Below, one piece after another: positions 6,206 through 8,158 of a stretch of 8,158 nt of DNA (its first letter is position 1; every line of letters begins with the position of its first letter). The notes under the pieces are model-generated. The model did not search any database. It worked only from the letters and a program-made list of their open reading frames with translations, and was not told the origin of the DNA. The DNA is from Thiotrichaceae bacterium. Its GTDB lineage: Bacteria; Pseudomonadota; Gammaproteobacteria; Thiotrichales; Thiotrichaceae. The DNA lies in NCBI GenBank assembly GCA_027009095.1, contig JALVDG010000354.1, forward strand, positions 1 through 8,158, read 5' to 3'. Made by a program: the position numbers and the translations under genes.

Positions 6206-7306
6206 TTAATCTTGTAAGTATTCCACTACTTCCAACCCAAATCCTGCTAGTCCATGAAACTTCTTTGGCGCACTCATAACGCGCATTTTATGTACGCCTA
6301 TATCCAGTAAAATCTGAGCACCTATACCAAAAGTGCGTAAATCTTGTGGAGAGTCACTTTCTTCTTCGTTTGTCTCTTGATGAAGTTGCTCTAAACGCTC
6401 TAGTATATCGAGTTGATGAGTTTTCTCGCGCAAGATAACAATCACCCCTTCACCTTCATCTGCAATATGTTTCATTGCATCGCGTAGTGGCCAACCACAG
6501 CCTTGTTCATTAAGTGGTAAAATATCACATAAGGTATCTTCTAAATGCACACGCACCATAGTCGGTTTGTCTGCACTTATTTCACCTTTAACTAATGCTA
6601 GATGTGTGTTTTTAGAGGTTTTATCTTTAAAAGCGATGACATTAAAATCACCAAATTCTGTTGATAAAGACTTCTCATAGATGCGTTCAACGGTTTTTTC
6701 GTTTTGGATGCGGTAACGAATAAGGTCTTCAATAGTGCCAATTTTCAGGTTATGCTTTTTTGCAATTATTTCTAAATCATCACGACGCGCCATTGTGCCA
6801 TCTTCATTGAGTATCTCAACGATTAATGCGGCGGGTTCTAAACCTGCTAAGTCGGCTAAATCACAGCCCGCTTCGGTATGACCTGCCCTCGTCAAAACAC
6901 CACCTGCCTGTGCTTTTAAAGGGAATATATGCCCTGGCTGTTCAATATCACTTGGCTTGGCATCAGGCGCGACTGCTGCGCGTACTGTTAAGGCGCGATC
7001 ATAGGCAGAGATCCCTGTAGTAACTCCTTCTGATGCTTCAATCGAAACGGTAAAATTTGTTCCATGTGCCGCATCGGTATCAGAAATCATTAAGGGTAAA
7101 TTTAATTGCTGACAACGCTCTGCGCGTAACGTTAAGCAAACTAAGCCACGTCCATGCGTTACCATAAAGTTAATATCATCAGGCTTCACTTTAGATGCCG
7201 CCATTAGGAAATCACCTTCATTTTCACGGTCTTCATCATCGACAATAATGACCATTTTTCCCTGTGAAAGATCTTCAATAATTTCTTCTACTGAATTGAA
7301 TTCCAT
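6206..7306 (-). CDS. ribBA: 3,4-dihydroxy-2-butanone-4-phosphate synthase with a degenerate GTP cyclohydrolase II domain (RibBX type)
   Basis: Residues 1 to about 200 form a complete RibB domain, which converts ribulose 5-phosphate to 3,4-dihydroxy-2-butanone 4-phosphate and formate. It shows [11 protein letters not shown] (22-32), THGRGLVCL (50-58), [11 protein letters not shown] (81-91), [10 protein letters not shown] (96-105) and the catalytic HTEAGCDLA segment (143-151). Residues about 205-366 align with GTP cyclohydrolase II, but the active site is decayed. Aligned without gaps to the E. coli zinc motif after RVH (252-254), the three zinc cysteines become D257, Q268 and C270. The QEGRNIGL segment reads EKTHQLDI, and the downstream block between it and GIGAQIL is replaced by a short acidic linker. 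Such proteins are widespread in proteobacteria and have been called RibBX; only RibB activity is expected. Total length is 366 residues. A TAGGAA Shine-Dalgarno precedes the ATG; ribE ends 22 bp upstream. Confidence 0.95.
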   Translation of the reverse strand: MEFNSVEEIIEDLSQGKMVIIVDDEDRENEGDFLMAASKVKPDDINFMVTHGRGLVCLTLRAERCQQLNLPLMISDTDAAHGTNFTVSIEASEGVTTGISAYDRALTVRAAVAPDAKPSDIEQPGHIFPLKAQAGGVLTRAGHTEAGCDLADLAGLEPAALIVEILNEDGTMARRDDLEIIAKKHNLKIGTIEDLIRYRIQNEKTVERIYEKSLSTEFGDFNVIAFKDKTSKNTHLALVKGEISADKPTMVRVHLEDTLCDILPLNEQGCGWPLRDAMKHIADEGEGVIVILREKTHQLDILERLEQLHQETNEEESDSPQDLRTFGIGAQILLDIGVHKMRVMSAPKKFHGLAGFGLEVVEYLQD

Positions 7307-7328
7307 GCTTTATATTCCTAATTCTTAT

Positions 7329-8000
7329 TTATGCTTTATAAAAGCCATGTTGCGCTAAAAACGCTTGGCTTATTGATCCTGCTTCCTTTGTATCTTTTTT
7401 AGCGGCGTTATCACCTTGTAATAAACGCTCTAAATAACGCGCAACAACATCAACTTCTAAATTAACTTTTGTGCCTGCTTGATAACTTCCAATAATCGTT
7501 TCGACTAAAGTGTGTGGCACTATATTTAGCTCAAAGTCTGCACCATTTACTTTATTTACCGTTAGACTCACACCATCTATTGTGACTGATCCTTTTGCTG
7601 CTATATATTTCGCTAGCTCATCGGGTGCGGTGATGGTAAAACGCTCTGAACGCCCATCGGTATGCCGTGAAGCAACGGTTGCTAAGCCATCAACATGACC
7701 ACTTACCATGTGTCCACCTAAGCGAGTTTGCAAGGTTAATGCTTTTTCAAGATTGACGGATGATCCTTTACTCAGCCCACCTAGTGATGTTAGTGATAAT
7801 GTCTCCCGTGAGACATCGGCAGTAAAATAATCATCACCAAAGCTAATTGCGGTTAAACACACGCCATTGACCGCAATACTATCGCCTAAAGCAACGTCTG
7901 CCATATCTAATTGACCAACCTGAACGCTTAGCGCTACATCGCCACCTTTTTCTTTTAGGTTGAGAATAGTACCTACGGATTGAATAATGCCTGTAAACAT
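7329..8000 (-). CDS. ribE: Riboflavin synthase, alpha subunit
   Basis: RibE dismutates two molecules of 6,7-dimethyl-8-ribityllumazine to riboflavin and a pyrimidine that is recycled; the enzyme is a trimer (gene ribC in E. coli). I place the start at ATG 8000-7998 because the family invariably begins MFTGI; the open frame continues upstream to a TTG at 8048, but those 16 residues overlap ribD and are not family sequence. The 223-residue product has the two tandem lumazine-binding repeats: residues 1-96 with NGVCLT (45-50) and 97-195 with DGVSLTV (142-148), plus GGHMVSGHVDG (95-105) at the junction and VDVVARYLERLL near the end. A tail of about 28 residues follows, making it slightly longer than E. 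coli's 213. No Shine-Dalgarno is visible: the 17 nt after the ribD stop are CTCCCCCT-rich, so reinitiation after ribD is plausible. Confidence 0.95.
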   Translation of the reverse strand: MFTGIIQSVGTILNLKEKGGDVALSVQVGQLDMADVALGDSIAVNGVCLTAISFGDDYFTADVSRETLSLTSLGGLSKGSSVNLEKALTLQTRLGGHMVSGHVDGLATVASRHTDGRSERFTITAPDELAKYIAAKGSVTIDGVSLTVNKVNGADFELNIVPHTLVETIIGSYQAGTKVNLEVDVVARYLERLLQGDNAAKKDTKEAGSISQAFLAQHGFYKA

Positions 8001-8017
8001 AGTGTATTGAGGGGGAG

Positions 8018-8158
8018 TTATGTTGAAGGATTCGCAATAATACGCCAATCTCGTCCTATTGCACGAATATCTTTTATATCTAGGTGTATTCTGTCTTTCA
8101 TTGCTTGTAATGTAGGCAAATGAAACAAGCCTCTTGCTGCTGATCCCATTAATGTGGG
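8018..8158 (-). CDS. ribD: RibD C-terminus (riboflavin deaminase/reductase), cut by the window edge
   Basis: The minus strand from the right edge encodes 46 residues and a TAA at 8020-8018: the reading begins PTLMGSAARGLFHLP and ends IRAIGRDWRIIANPST. This is the typical end of bifunctional RibD, whose C-terminal reductase domain reduces the deaminated pyrimidine intermediate using NADPH; the segment ending in D-I-R-x-I-G-x-D-x-R-I is characteristic. The N-terminal deaminase domain and most of the reductase domain lie outside the window, so their integrity cannot be judged. The stop is 17 bp before the ribE start, consistent with the standard ribD-ribE order. Confidence 0.93.
   Translation of the reverse strand, partial: PTLMGSAARGLFHLPTLQAMKDRIHLDIKDIRAIGRDWRIIANPST

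Larger units (their letters stand above)
2452..8158 (-). other. Putative transcription unit ribD-ribE-ribBA-ribH-nusB-HNH-GST-thiL-pgpA
   Basis: Nine genes in the same direction have gaps of 17, 22, 65, 59, 50, 6 and 27 bp and one 8-bp overlap (thiL/pgpA). I saw no convincing internal terminator or promoter, although a weak hairpin lies after nusB. Seven of the nine genes form the cluster familiar from gammaproteobacteria; the HNH and GST genes are the additions. Any FMN riboswitch or promoter would be to the right of the window. Co-transcription is inferred from spacing only. Confidence 0.7.

Noticed and set aside
5701..6279. Plus-strand open frames opposite ribH and the end of ribBA.
   Set aside because: They are antisense shadows of strongly conserved genes and show no protein-family features or start signals.
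8001..8048. Upstream extension of riboflavin synthase to a TTG start, adding 16 residues.
   Set aside because: It would overlap the end of ribD and place non-conserved residues before the invariant MFTGI; the ATG at 8000 is far more likely.

Overview
The window reads as a chromosomal segment of a gammaproteobacterium with moderately low GC (hand counts of about 41% in several genes). The evidence is the gene order ribD-ribE-ribBA-ribH-nusB-(insert)-thiL-pgpA, the RibBA type with a decayed second domain, and a PpsA very close to the enterobacterial enzyme. I cannot name a genus from the sequence.

Layout. (1) Positions 1-2018, plus strand: most of ppsA (phosphoenolpyruvate synthase), with its N-terminus cut by the window edge. 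(2) Positions 2019-2451: a convergent intergenic region of about 430 bp with no intact gene. It holds two small inverted repeats just after ppsA, a stretch resembling a dispersed repeat, and the decayed 3' end of an IS4/Tn5-type transposase that runs into the last codons of pgpA. (3) Positions 2452-8158, minus strand: a compact run of nine genes, read from right to left: ribD (C-terminal end only), ribE, ribBA, ribH, nusB, a small HNH nuclease, a glutathione S-transferase, thiL and pgpA. Gaps are 6 to 65 bp and thiL and pgpA overlap by 8 bp, so one transcription unit is likely. Its promoter, and any FMN riboswitch, would lie beyond the right edge.

How the genes work together. RibD, the RibB domain of RibBA, RibH and RibE supply the later steps of riboflavin synthesis. 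The GTP cyclohydrolase II half of RibBA has lost two of its three zinc cysteines and other active-site segments, so a separate ribA is expected elsewhere in the genome. NusB (transcription antitermination), ThiL (thiamine diphosphate formation) and PgpA (phosphatidylglycerol synthesis) are the usual passengers of this cluster. PpsA is a separate, convergently transcribed gluconeogenic gene.

The unusual part is the HNH nuclease plus GST pair inserted between nusB and thiL. The HNH gene is much more AT-rich (about 32% GC by hand count) than nusB and the GST gene (both about 41%), which suggests recent acquisition. I found no CRISPR array, tRNA, rRNA, toxin-antitoxin pair or multi-gene defence system. 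Most of the window is well-known housekeeping sequence, and I do not claim a new system.
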